Shown here in pieces: positions 35,856 to 44,819 of a stretch of DNA of 64,000 bases (position 1 is the stretch's first letter; every line of letters begins with the position of its first letter). Both the position numbers and the translations under genes were made by a program. Below the pieces are notes generated by a model, which worked only from the letters and a program-made list of their open reading frames with translations, ran no database searches and was not told the origin of the DNA. The DNA is taken from the NCBI RefSeq assembly GCF_015752315.1, contig NZ_JADOVJ010000001.1:1240001-1304000 (forward strand), given 5' to 3'. The DNA comes from Nocardioides luteus (GTDB lineage: Bacteria; Actinomycetota; Actinomycetes; Propionibacteriales; Nocardioidaceae).

Positions 35856-37048
35856 GCCTTCGCTCCGTCCTCGTCTCGGCGGTGGGGCACCTCGGTCGCC
35901 GCGGCGAGCAGGTGTTGCCTGTCCGCACCCGCGAGCCCGAGGTGGTAGAGGTGGATCTGGTCGATCCCGGTGTCGACCAGCGCCCGCAGGTGGTCACCGA
36001 AGGCGTCCTCGGTCGTGGGCGGGAGCACGGTGACGTACGCAGCGGCCGCTGCCCTGCCGTCGACCGCCTCGACCAGCCGGCGCCCGGTCTCCACCGACGC
36101 CTCGGTCGTCGGCCAGCAGAAGGAGACGACCAGGTCGACGTCGTCGGCCGTGGTCGGAGTGAGCCCAGGGCTGGCGCCGGTGGCCCAGGGGTCGGGCTGG
36201 GCGTGCAGGGCGATCTCGGCGATGCCGGGGGCGGCCTCGCGGACGGCCGCGATCACCCGGTGGCGGAGCGCGTCGGCCGCGGCGTGGCGGGACTCGAGGA
36301 TGACCTCCAGTGCTCTCGGGTCCACGGGCTCGCCGGAGGGGCTCGCGCCGGTCGCGGCGCGCAGGCCCGCGACCGTGGCCTCGGCGTCCAGCCCGCGGCC
36401 GGTCCAGTCCGCGCGGCAGGCCGGGCAGCAGCAGATGGAGAGCAGCTCCTGGGTGGCGTCGTCGTAGGCCCCGTCGGTCTTCTCATGGTGGCCGCCGTGG
36501 CCGAACCCGAGCTGGCCGCACGCCTCCAGGACGGCCGTGGTGGTGGGGGTGTCGCGGACGGCCTCGGCGGCGAGGGTCTCCGCGTAGCGGCGGACCTCCT
36601 CGTGGCGGGGGCACAGGGCGTAGGGGTAGGGCTCGTCCCAGCAGTTGACGACCGCGAGGTCCGGGTGGGCCTCACCGAGCCGCGTCGAGTGGGTCAGCAC
36701 GATCCAGGCGGCGACCTCGAACCCGGCCTCGGTCAGGAGCGCGGCGGCCTCCCCGAACGGGTCCTCCGCGGCCACCCAGGTCGCCGCCGGCGGCACCAGC
36801 CGGGCGCCGTCCCAGGCCTCGGGGCGGACCGGGCGGTAGAGCGCCGCGCTGTGGGCCTCGACGATCCGGTGCTCCGGGTGGAGCGGGGTCGCGGCGCGGG
36901 TGGTGTGGTACGCCGCCGCGAGGGCGACCTTCGTGACCCCGAGGCCCCGGGCGCGATCGGCGAACGAAGGATCGCCGATCACGTCCCAGGGGTAGGCATA
37001 GCCGACGACCGGAACGGTGCCGGTCCTTCCCGAGTCGGTCTCTGTCAC
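35852..37048 (-). CDS. Uncharacterised protein coupled to the TRAP operon
   Basis: Protein of 398 residues that I do not recognise. It begins with a strand-like VVGYAYPWDVIGDP and alternates predicted strands and helices, as in a TIM-barrel glycosidase-like fold. A cysteine/histidine-rich centre is notable: NCWDEPYPYALCPRHEEV, GFGHGGHHEKTDG and SICCCPACRADW could bind metal. No signal peptide or membrane segment is visible, so it should be cytoplasmic. The GTG start follows AGGAG. It is the first gene of the segment and overlaps dctQ by four bases, which ties it to uptake or processing of uronates or oligouronates. Enzymatic function is not assigned. Confidence 0.75.
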   Translation of the reverse strand: MTETDSGRTGTVPVVGYAYPWDVIGDPSFADRARGLGVTKVALAAAYHTTRAATPLHPEHRIVEAHSAALYRPVRPEAWDGARLVPPAATWVAAEDPFGEAAALLTEAGFEVAAWIVLTHSTRLGEAHPDLAVVNCWDEPYPYALCPRHEEVRRYAETLAAEAVRDTPTTTAVLEACGQLGFGHGGHHEKTDGAYDDATQELLSICCCPACRADWTGRGLDAEATVAGLRAATGASPSGEPVDPRALEVILESRHAAADALRHRVIAAVREAAPGIAEIALHAQPDPWATGASPGLTPTTADDVDLVVSFCWPTTEASVETGRRLVEAVDGRAAAAAYVTVLPPTTEDAFGDHLRALVDTGIDQIHLYHLGLAGADRQHLLAAATEVPHRRDEDGAKA

Positions 37049-37146
37049 CGGTGTCTGCTCCTGCCAGGCGATGTTCCGTGGGCGGAGCCGAGTGTGGCCC
37101 CGGTCACAGGAGACTGTCAGGATGTGCGATTCGTGTCCAAGCCACT

Positions 37147-37163
37147 TATCGCATCAGGCGATA
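37147..37163. promoter_or_regulatory. Palindrome in the gap before the TRAP operon
   Basis: TATCGC-N5-GCGATA is a perfect 6-bp inverted repeat between gudD and the uncharacterised TRAP-operon gene, about 100 bases before the latter. It could be an operator or a short hairpin. Confidence 0.4.
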
Positions 37164-37186
37164 CCCCGAAGGCATCGACCGATCGG

Positions 37187-38464
37187 TCACCAGCGCGAGG
37201 TGTTCGGCGTGAAGTCCGGCTCGAACGACCGCATGTAGACCGTGTCCTCACGGCGGCGCACCCCGCAGGTGAGGTACTGCTCGTGCAGCACGCCCAGCAG
37301 GTCACGGTCGAGCTCCACGCCCAGGCCAGGACCCGTCGGCACCGCGATGGAGCCGTCGGTGAAGTCGAGCACCCCGGGACGTACGACGTCCTGGGTCTTC
37401 CACGGGTAGTGGGTGTCGCAGGCGTAGGTCAGGTTCGGGGTCGCGGCGGCCAGGTGGACCATCGCGGCCAGCGAGACGCCGAGGTGGGAGTTGCTGTGCA
37501 TCGACAGGCCCATCCCGAAGGTGTCGGTGATGCCGCCCAGCAGCGCCGACCGGCGCAGCCCGCCCCACAGGTGGTGGTCGGAGAGCACGATCTGGACCGC
37601 GTCCACCGCGATCGCGGGTTTGAGGTGCTCGAAGGCGATGACGCACATGTTCGTGGCCAGGGGTACGTCGGTGCGGGCTGCGACCTGGGCCATCCCCTCG
37701 ATCCCGGGGGTGGGGTCCTCGAGATACTCCACGACACCGGCGAGCCGCTCGGCGACCTTGACGGAGGTCTCCGGCGTCCAGGCGCCGTTCGGGTCGAGCC
37801 GGAGCGGCAGGTCGGGGAAGGCGTCGCGGAGCGCCTCGATCGCGGCGCACTCCTCGTCGGGATGGAACACCCCGCCCTTCAGCTTGAGCGAGCCGAAGCC
37901 CCAGCCGTCGACCATCCGCCTCGCCTGCGCGACGATCTGGTCGGGGTTCAGCGCCTCGCCCCACGCGTCGCCGGGCTGCCCCGGGTGGCCGGCCCACTTG
38001 TAGAACAGGTAGCCGCTGAACGGCACCCGGTCGCGTACCGCGCCACCGAGCAGGTCGCTGACCGGTCTGCCCGCCTCGCGGGCGACCAGGTCGAGGCAGG
38101 CGACCTCGAAGGGGGAGTAGACCGTGTCGACCGCCGAGGAGACGTCGAGCATGCCGCCGAAGGAGGCACCCGCCCCGCCGGTCTCCTTGCCGAGCACGCC
38201 GACGACGAGCCGGCGCAGGCCGTGGGTGTCGTAGGGGTCGTGCCCGGGCAGGGCGGCGGCGACGGCGTCGAGGCGAGCGAGGTGGGTCTCGTCGGCGTAC
38301 GTCTCGCCGAGGCCGACCAGGCCGGTGTCGGTGTGGAGCTCGACGATCGCGCGCAGCGCCCAGGGCTGGTGGACGCCGACCACGTTGAGCAGCGGCGGGT
38401 CGGCGAACGCGACCGGTGTGACGACGACCTTCGAGACCCGGCTTCCGTTGGGCCCCGCGCTCAT
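37187..38464 (-). CDS. gudD: Glucarate dehydratase-family protein (short actinobacterial type)
   Basis: Enolase-superfamily dehydratase of 425 residues. It has K194-L-K196, D224/N226, E249-D250, N272 and H323 in MHSNSHLG, the pattern of glucarate dehydratases. The N-terminus (VVVTPVAFADPPLLNVVGVHQPW) differs from the classical GudD at 47751, so the two are paralogues rather than a recent duplication. The ATG overlaps the stop of the upstream stress-protein gene (ATGA). It converts D-glucarate to 5-keto-4-deoxyglucarate; idarate or a related acid is possible. Confidence 0.88.
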   Translation of the reverse strand: MSAGPNGSRVSKVVVTPVAFADPPLLNVVGVHQPWALRAIVELHTDTGLVGLGETYADETHLARLDAVAAALPGHDPYDTHGLRRLVVGVLGKETGGAGASFGGMLDVSSAVDTVYSPFEVACLDLVAREAGRPVSDLLGGAVRDRVPFSGYLFYKWAGHPGQPGDAWGEALNPDQIVAQARRMVDGWGFGSLKLKGGVFHPDEECAAIEALRDAFPDLPLRLDPNGAWTPETSVKVAERLAGVVEYLEDPTPGIEGMAQVAARTDVPLATNMCVIAFEHLKPAIAVDAVQIVLSDHHLWGGLRRSALLGGITDTFGMGLSMHSNSHLGVSLAAMVHLAAATPNLTYACDTHYPWKTQDVVRPGVLDFTDGSIAVPTGPGLGVELDRDLLGVLHEQYLTCGVRRREDTVYMRSFEPDFTPNTSRW

Positions 38465-38856
38465 GCGGTCGGCTTCACGGCGAGGACGGGCACGGCGGCG
38501 TCGAGCAGGATGCGCTGGGCGTCGCTGCCCAGCAGGGCCTTGCCGACCGGGGAGCGCCGGCGCAGCCCGATCACGATCAGCCGGGCACCGGTCTCGGCGG
38601 CCAGCGCGTCGAAGGTCTCCACGACGTCGGCTCCGTGCGTGGTGTGGTCGACGCGGGCGCTCACCCCGGCCTCGGTGGCCCGGGCGACCAGCTTCGCCGC
38701 CGTCTCCTCGTCCACCAGGTCGGCGTCCACGGTGGCCCCGCGGCGCGGGCTGTTGACGATGACGACGTCGTCGCCGCGCGCCGCCGCCTCGGCCAGGCCG
38801 GCCTCGAGGGCCGCCTCACCTACCGGTGTGGGTACGTAGCCGATCAGGATGGTCAT
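38461..38856 (-). CDS. Universal stress protein (UspA-like)
   Basis: Small cytoplasmic protein of 131 residues starting MTILIGYVPTPVGEAAL and ending in the nucleotide-binding motif GSDAQRILLDAAVPVLAVK. It resembles ATP-binding Usp domains. It is located between tctA and gudD with a four-base overlap to gudD, so it belongs to the aldarate operon. A regulatory role on the transporter or dehydratase is possible but unproven. Confidence 0.88.
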   Translation of the reverse strand: MTILIGYVPTPVGEAALEAGLAEAAARGDDVVIVNSPRRGATVDADLVDEETAAKLVARATEAGVSARVDHTTHGADVVETFDALAAETGARLIVIGLRRRSPVGKALLGSDAQRILLDAAVPVLAVKPTA

Positions 38857-38886
38857 GGTGTGCCTCTCTCAGCGGGCCCAGCGGGC

Positions 38887-40422
38887 TCAGCGGGACGGGG
38901 TGTCGACGTGGTCGCGGTCGGCCGGGGCGGCGACGGTGGCGGCCTTGCGCCGGGCCAGGATCGCCTTGGCCGCGGGCCAGAGGGCGACCAGGACGAAGGC
39001 GGCCAGGATGGTTCCGGAGATCGGCCGGGTGAAGAACCCGGTCGGGTCGCCGTCGAAGATCAGCATCGAGCGGCGTACGCCGTCCTCGACGATCGAGCCC
39101 AGGACGAAGGCGAGCACCATCGGGCCGGGCTCGAAGCCGACCTTCTTCATCAGGTAGCCGATCAGGCCGAAGACGATCATCACGAAGATGTCGAAGGTGG
39201 AGTTGTTGATCGTGTAGACGCCCAGGATCGTGATCAGCGCGGTGATCGGGGCCAGGATCGCCGGGCGCACCCGCAGGATGCGCACGAAGATGCCGACCAG
39301 CGGGATGCTCAGGACCAGCAGGATCAGGTTGCCGATGTACATCGAGTTGATGACGCCCCAGAACAGGTCGGGGCGCTCCTCGACCAGCTGCGGCCCGGGG
39401 GAGATGCCGAGGATGAGCAGGGCGCCGAAGAGCATCGCCATCGACGCGTTGGCCGGGATGCCGAGGGTCAGCAGCGGGATGAACGAGGAGGTCGCGGCGG
39501 CGTTGTTGGCGGTCTCGGGGGCCGCGACGCCCTCGATGGCACCGCGCCCGAAGCGCTCGGGGTTCTTCGAGATCCGCTTCTCCGTGGCGTACGCGGCCAG
39601 GGAGGACATCACCGCGCCACCACCGGGCAGGACGCCCAGGACGAAGCCGATCAGCGAGCCGCGGCCGATCGCGCCGGAGGACTGCTTGAGGTCCTTGCGG
39701 GAGGGCCAGATGTTGGCGACGGCGGCGGGGACGTGGGGCTTCCCGTGGCGCTCCTCGAGGTTGTAGAGGATCTCGCCGACGCCGAAGAGGCCCATCGCGA
39801 CGACCACGAAGTCGATGCCCTCGGTCAGCTGCAGGCTGCCGAAGGTGAAGCGCTCGGCGCCGCTGAAGCTGTCGCGGCCGATCGTGGCCAGCAGCAGGCC
39901 GAAGGCGGCGGCGAGCATGGCCTTGAGCTTGTTGCCGTTGCCGATGGTGGCGACCAGCAGGACGCCCAGCAGGGCCAGGGCGGCGTACTCCGGGTCACCG
40001 AAGCTGAGGGCCCATCCGGCGATCAGCGGGGCCACCAGCGTCAGGCCGAGGATGGAGACTGTGGCGCCGATGAAGGAGCCGATCGCGGCGATGCCGAGGG
40101 CGGTGCCGGCCTTCCCCTCCTTGGCCAGGGCGAAACCGTCGAAGACGGTGACGACCGAGGAGGCCTCACCCGGCAGCCGGAGCAGCACCGAGGTGATCGT
40201 GCCGCCGTACTGGGCGCCGTAGTAGATGCCGGCCAGCATGATGATCGCGGAGACCGGGTCGATGCTGTAGGTGATCGGCAGCAGGATGGCGATCGTGGCC
40301 GCCGGCCCGAGGCCGGGGAGTACGCCGATCAGCATGCCGATGAGCACGCCGATCAGGCAGTAGAGCAGGTTCTGCGGCTCGGTGACGAGCCCGAAGCCGT
40401 CCAGGAAGGCGTTGACGTCCAT
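38887..40422 (-). CDS. tctA: Tripartite tricarboxylate transporter permease TctA (set 1)
   Basis: Membrane protein of 511 residues with about twelve hydrophobic helices, the large permease of a TTT carrier. Signatures include GVLPGLGPAATIAILLPITY, GIYYGAQYGGTITSVLL and [27 protein letters not shown]. It follows tctB after 14 bases and is followed by the stress-protein gene. The substrate is probably an aldarate or related carboxylate given the gudD neighbour. Confidence 0.95.
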   Translation of the reverse strand: MDVNAFLDGFGLVTEPQNLLYCLIGVLIGMLIGVLPGLGPAATIAILLPITYSIDPVSAIIMLAGIYYGAQYGGTITSVLLRLPGEASSVVTVFDGFALAKEGKAGTALGIAAIGSFIGATVSILGLTLVAPLIAGWALSFGDPEYAALALLGVLLVATIGNGNKLKAMLAAAFGLLLATIGRDSFSGAERFTFGSLQLTEGIDFVVVAMGLFGVGEILYNLEERHGKPHVPAAVANIWPSRKDLKQSSGAIGRGSLIGFVLGVLPGGGAVMSSLAAYATEKRISKNPERFGRGAIEGVAAPETANNAAATSSFIPLLTLGIPANASMAMLFGALLILGISPGPQLVEERPDLFWGVINSMYIGNLILLVLSIPLVGIFVRILRVRPAILAPITALITILGVYTINNSTFDIFVMIVFGLIGYLMKKVGFEPGPMVLAFVLGSIVEDGVRRSMLIFDGDPTGFFTRPISGTILAAFVLVALWPAAKAILARRKAATVAAPADRDHVDTPSR

Positions 40423-40436
40423 GGTGGGGGCTCCGC

Positions 40437-40973
40437 TCAGAACAGGTGGGGCAGCGGGATGCGCAGCCCGTAGAGGAACAGGAAGTAGAACGCGGCGACC
40501 GTCGCGACCGAGGTGATGACCGTGCTGCGCCAGGACTCGCCGCCGAGGAACCTCAACCAGACGACGCACAGCAGCAGCGAGGGGATCTCGAAGCCGATCA
40601 CCGGCATCAGCAGGGCCAGGACGATGAAGGTGACCAGGCCGACCGCGGGGAGCACGCTGGAGCGGGTGAACTTCTCGCTGTCGGTCAGCCGGCGACCGAC
40701 GACGAGCAGCGCCGCGGCCATCAGGGCGATGGCGATGCTGACCACGAAGGGCCACAGACCCGGCCCGGGCTGGCGCAGCGACCCCAGGCCGTAGCCGTAG
40801 GAGAGGACCGCGCCGCCGATGCCGACGACGAGGGCGACGAGCGCACCCACCACCTGATAGACCGGTCCGCCCGCCGGAGGCCGTTCCTCCTCCAGGTCGT
40901 GGGCCACCTCGGCCTGGATCTCGGCCAGGATGTCCTGCTCAGGAGAGGGGGTACGTTCGTCGCTCATCGGCAT
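40437..40973 (-). CDS. tctB: Tripartite tricarboxylate transporter small subunit TctB (set 1)
   Basis: Protein of 178 residues with four hydrophobic helices and a charged N-terminal tail of about 40 residues. Size, helix number and position between tctC and tctA identify TctB, which has little sequence conservation. An ATG six bases downstream is an alternative start. Confidence 0.85.
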   Translation of the reverse strand: MPMSDERTPSPEQDILAEIQAEVAHDLEEERPPAGGPVYQVVGALVALVVGIGGAVLSYGYGLGSLRQPGPGLWPFVVSIAIALMAAALLVVGRRLTDSEKFTRSSVLPAVGLVTFIVLALLMPVIGFEIPSLLLCVVWLRFLGGESWRSTVITSVATVAAFYFLFLYGLRIPLPHLF

Positions 40974-40995
40974 GCTTTCGTCGTGTGGGGCGGGG

Positions 40996-41991
40996 TCAGC
41001 TCGCGCCGAGGTTGAGACCGTACTGCTCGACCAGGTCGGCGAACCGCTTCTTGTCCTCCTCGAGCTGGGTCACCACCTCGTCGCCGGAGATCTCCATCGG
41101 CGTGAGGCTGTTCTGCTTGTTGAAGGCCTGGTACTCCTCGGTCTTGAACGTCGCCTGCATCGCCTCGGCGATGGCGTCCTTGACGTCGTCCGGGGTGCCC
41201 TTCGGGACGGTCATGAAGCGGTACTGCGCGACCTCGACGTCGAGACCCTGCTCCTTCGCGGTCGGGACGTCCGGCAGGTAGTCGACCCGCTCGGGGCCGA
41301 AGACGCTCAGCGGGGTCAGCTTGCCGGACTCGATGTTCTCGATCGCCTCGCCGACCTGGATGCACGCGGTGTCGACCTGGTTGCCGAGCACGGCGGTCAG
41401 GGCAGGCGCGCCGCCGTCGAACGGCACCGCCTCGGCGTCGACGCCGGCCGAGGCGTACGTCAGGCCGCAGGAGAGCTGGGCACCGGTGCCGACGCCGGTG
41501 GTGCCGTAGGTGACCTTCTTCTTCGCCGCCTTGATGTCGTCGAGGGTCTTGAAGCCGCTCTTCGGCCCGGTGACCATGACGTAGTCGTCGCGGGAGACGC
41601 CCTGGACGACGTCGAAGTCGTCGAGGCTGGTGGCCTCGTCCTCGCTGACGGCCAGGGGAGTGATCGCGAACAGGGAGGCGTTCTGGATGGCGATGGTCTG
41701 ACCGTCGGCCTTGGCCTTGGCGACCTTGTTCGCGGCGAGCGCACCGTTGGCGCCCTCCTGGTTGATCACCGGGAAGGAGGTGCCGAGCTCGTCGGAGAGG
41801 CCCTTGGAGACCGCCCGGCTGATCAGGTCGCTGGAGCCACCGGCCGAGGCACCGACGTACATCTCGACGTTGCCGGAGGGGTACTCCTCGCCGCCGCTGC
41901 CGCCGCCGGTGGTGTTGGAGACACCGCAGGCGGAGAGGGCCAGTGCCGCGACGCCGGCGGTCGCGGCGAGAAGGTGGGTGGTCGTACGCAT
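40996..41991 (-). CDS. tctC: Tripartite tricarboxylate transporter substrate-binding lipoprotein TctC (set 1)
   Basis: Extracytoplasmic receptor of 331 residues with a lipoprotein signal (LALSAC, Cys near 23). The mature domain shows the TctC/Bug pattern with GASAGGSSDLISRAVSKGL, TYGTTGVGTGAQLS and PTAKEQGLDVEVAQYR. The ATG at 41991 follows TAGGAG; a longer upstream start was rejected because it would place the signal peptide internally. First gene of the minus-strand tctCBA-usp-gudD operon, divergent from lysR. Confidence 0.93.
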   Translation of the reverse strand: MRTTTHLLAATAGVAALALSACGVSNTTGGGSGGEEYPSGNVEMYVGASAGGSSDLISRAVSKGLSDELGTSFPVINQEGANGALAANKVAKAKADGQTIAIQNASLFAITPLAVSEDEATSLDDFDVVQGVSRDDYVMVTGPKSGFKTLDDIKAAKKKVTYGTTGVGTGAQLSCGLTYASAGVDAEAVPFDGGAPALTAVLGNQVDTACIQVGEAIENIESGKLTPLSVFGPERVDYLPDVPTAKEQGLDVEVAQYRFMTVPKGTPDDVKDAIAEAMQATFKTEEYQAFNKQNSLTPMEISGDEVVTQLEEDKKRFADLVEQYGLNLGAS

Positions 41992-42106
41992 CGTTGCTCC
42001 TAGTTCCGTCGTGTGACCACCGACACTAAGAGTCTTGGCGATACCGGTCCAAGCCCGTTTCAGCATGGAGTGTTCCACCTGGTGCATCGTGGTCTACGCT
42101 GACCGA

Positions 42107-43018
42107 ATGATCACGCTCGACCAGGTGCGTTCGTTCGTGGCGGTTGCCGAGGAGCTCCACTTCGGCCGGGCGGCGGAACGCCTGCGGATGACCCAGCCTC
42201 CGCTGTCGCGACAGATCCAGAAGCTGGAGAAGGCCGTCGGCGCGCGGCTGCTCGAGCGCGACAACCGCCGGGTCGCGCTCACCGGTGCCGGAGCCGCCTT
42301 CCTCGACGAGGCCTACCGGATGCTCAACCTGGTCGAGAGCGCCGGTGACCTCGCCCGTCGCGTCGACGCCGGTGCCGCCGGTGTCGTCCGTCTCGGCTTC
42401 ACCGCCGTCTCGGCCATCTCGATCCTCGGGCCGCTGCTGCGCCGGCTCACCGTCGAGCTCCCCGACGTCGAGGTGCGGCTCTCCGAGCGGGTCACCCTGG
42501 CCCAGGTCGACGGCATCCGCCACGGCGAGATCGACATCGGCCTCGCCCGCCCACCCTTCGACACCGAGCTGCTCTCCTCCCGGGTGATCTCCCGCGAGCC
42601 GCTGATGGCCGTGCTCCCGAAGGGCCATCCCCTGGCGGACGTCGACCGTCCGCTGACGCCCCAGGACTTCGAGGGCCAGCCCGTCATCGGCTACCACCCG
42701 CAGCAGTCGCGCTACTTCCACGAGCTCTCCGTACGCTTCCTCGCCAACGCCCACCCCCGCATCGAGCAGCGCGTACACCAGGTCCTCACCGCCATGCTCC
42801 TCGTCTCCGCCGAGCGTGGCGTCGGCTTCGTCCCCGTCTCCGCCAGCTCCCTGCACGTCGAAGGCGTCGTCTTCCACCCCATCGAGCACGGCGGCGGAGA
42901 CACCCGCCTCGACAAGGACCCCGAGCGGCCGGTCGAGCTGCATGCGATCTGGGCAAGGGGGTCTGTCAGTCCGGTCGTACGCCGGGTTCTCGACGTGATC
43001 GTCGAGGTGAGTCGGTAG
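42107..43018 (+). CDS. LysR-family transcriptional regulator
   Basis: Regulator of 303 residues. The N-terminal helix-turn-helix (HFGRAAERLRMTQPPLSRQIQKLE, about 18-42) is followed by a LysR substrate-binding domain. ATG at 42107 gives the canonical MITLDQVRSFVAVAEELHFGRAA start. It is divergent from tctC over 115 bases, the usual arrangement for a LysR activator of the tctCBA-gudD operon with an aldarate-type inducer. Confidence 0.93.
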   Translation: MITLDQVRSFVAVAEELHFGRAAERLRMTQPPLSRQIQKLEKAVGARLLERDNRRVALTGAGAAFLDEAYRMLNLVESAGDLARRVDAGAAGVVRLGFTAVSAISILGPLLRRLTVELPDVEVRLSERVTLAQVDGIRHGEIDIGLARPPFDTELLSSRVISREPLMAVLPKGHPLADVDRPLTPQDFEGQPVIGYHPQQSRYFHELSVRFLANAHPRIEQRVHQVLTAMLLVSAERGVGFVPVSASSLHVEGVVFHPIEHGGGDTRLDKDPERPVELHAIWARGSVSPVVRRVLDVIVEVSR

Positions 43019-43070
43019 GCGGGTTTGCCCCGGCGGGCGGTTGGGCGCTGGAGTGTCTCGAGAGGCTGAT

Positions 43071-43211
43071 GGCCGCCGACCCGTTACGGAGGGTGTTCTC
43101 GCCGGTTCCCGGAGTCAAGGACGGCCTGCGGCCGCCGGCTTCGCCGGTCGCCTTCGGCGATCCTTGACACCGGGCTCCGCCGAGAATTTGGCTGGCTATC
43201 GGGTCGGCGGC
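43071..43211 (+). repeat. Left arm of inverted repeat flanking the DUF222/HNH element
   Basis: About 141 bases starting GGCCGCCGACCCG and ending GGCTGGCTATCGGGTCGGCGGC form an imperfect inverted repeat with 44820-44964. Shared landmarks are GTCAAGGACG, CGCCTTCGGCG and GATTTGGCTGGCTATCGG or its left-arm variant. It falls in the 331-base gap between lysR and the HNH pseudogene. Confidence 0.75.
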
Positions 43212-43294
43212 GGGGTTTGGCGCGGATTCCATTGGTTGCGTACGTGCTCGGCGATCCGGGCTGGGGAATTCTGTCGGGCGAGGGGCTGCTCGCG

Positions 43295-43323
43295 CTTTTA
43301 CTAGACGATGACGCCTTGCGAAG
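43295..43323 (+). repeat. IS30-end-like sequence
   Basis: The first 18 bases (CTTTTACTAGACGATGAC) are identical to the ends of the IS30-family element at 60630-62019, and 26 of 29 positions match overall. No transposase is here. It may be a scar of an old insertion or the natural target-like sequence. The changed part forms a small hairpin GCCTT-GCG-AAGGC that could also end transcription. Confidence 0.7.
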
Positions 43324-43349
43324 GCTTCACAAGGACGAGCAGGACTCAT

Positions 43350-44613
43350 TCAGGTGCGTCGGGTGAATCGGATGCGTCGGTCCGGGAGTCGCTCGTAGGT
43401 GTAGTTGGGGTCGTGGATGCGGCGATGGTCACTGGCACACAACAAGACCAGGTTGGCCATGTCGGTCTTGCCGCCTTGGGACCAGGGTTTGAGGTGGTGG
43501 GCTTCGGTCCACGCGGCGGGTGCGTCGCAGTCTTCGGCTTGGCAGCACTTGTCGCGTAGGCGGAGTGCCCGGTGTTGGACGGGGTGGGCTAGGCGGGTGG
43601 TGCGGCCCAGGTCGAGGATTTCGGAGTCGGTGCCTAGGACGACGGGGATGAGGTCGGCGTTGCAGGCCATCCGGCGGGCTTCGGCGGCGGTGATCTGGTC
43701 GCCGTGGAACCCGAGGGCCGCGGTGCCGAGGTCCTTGCGGAGGTCCTCCACGCGCATGGTGATGAACACCGTGGTCGCATGCCCACCGTGGCGGGGCAGA
43801 TTCTCCACGTCGTAGGTCTCGATCACGCGGGCGAAGGCCTGGCCGAGCAGCCGGTCGTAGGGCATCTTGATGCCCTTGTCCTGGGCCGAGAGCTTTCGGG
43901 GCTGGGCCAGCGAGTCCAGGATCGTGCGCAACCGGGCCCCGATGGCGCGGGTGACCCGGGCGTGGATGTCGATGGTGCCGTCGCCGTTGTCGCGGGAGGA
44001 GAAGAAGGTGCGTCGCTGGGCGTGCTCCTCTTCTCGCTGCAGTGCTTTGGCTTCCGCGGCCTCGAACCGGTCTGGGTTGATCTCGGCGAGGATCCGTTTG
44101 CCGACGATCCTCAGCTCGTTGGCGGTCAGCCGGGTGGCGTGGTCGACCAGGAGCTTCTCGGCCGAGGATCAGGTCCTCGGCACTCGCGGCCGGGTCGGCC
44201 TCGATCGCGTCGAGGGCCTTGGTGATGACGCGGGCCTTGTCCTGCGACACGATGCCCTGGGCCAGGCCCGCACTCACCAAGTCGTACTTCGCGACACTCG
44301 CGGCGAGTTTCACCTGGGCTCGCGCGACGGCCTTGTCGACGAGCAGCTCGGTCCGCAACCACCCCGAGGCGTCCTTGGCACCGGTCTCCTCGGCGATGTC
44401 ACCAGCCGACGCGAGCACCCGGAGCTTCAATGCGGCCTGCTGGGCCTGGAGCTTCTCGAGTCGCTTGAGTAAGTCCTTCTTCTGCCCGGTCTGCCAATAC
44501 GCCGGATCGGACGCCAGCAGTTCAAGGAGAGAGGTTTCGATGGCGGTCAGGGCGGCGTCGATCGCGTTGCTGGGGTTGGTGCCCCAGTGGTCGATCTCGT
44601 GGCCGAGACTCAT
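43350..44613 (-). pseudogene. DUF222/HNH endonuclease-domain protein, frameshifted
   Basis: A protein of about 420 residues of the 13E12-repeat type. The N-terminal DUF222 part reads MSLGHEIDHWGTNPSNAIDA onward; the C-terminal part keeps an HNH nuclease motif (WTEAHHLKPWSQGGKTDMANL, then DHRRIH). One extra C in the GGCC run near 44160-44163 breaks the frame: AEDLIL continues as AEKLLVDH only after removing it. Both halves are otherwise open. The start ATG has AAGGGAGGG. It could be a real decayed mobile gene or a sequencing error. Related families are multi-copy and considered mobile in actinobacteria. Confidence 0.85.
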
Positions 44614-44819
44614 CGCGTCCCTCCCTTCAGAGGTGTGCTGTGATGGGTCTGATTCTACTCGCAAAGCACCCACTTGAACACCTATTTGTCCAGGTCAGGC
44701 TGCTTTTTCGCGGTCAGCGAACGGTCTCGTTCCTGTGGATGGTAAGTGGCCCGGAGGGCCACCATCCCTCCCCCAAAGCAGTCCGGTCCAGTACAAGAAT
44801 CTCGCTGCGCCACACCCGG

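Noticed and set aside
38635..40473. A 612-codon plus-strand frame opposite tctA
   Set aside because: Composition is Gly/Asp/Arg-rich shadow typical of reverse frames, with no domain; tctA on the minus strand is clear.
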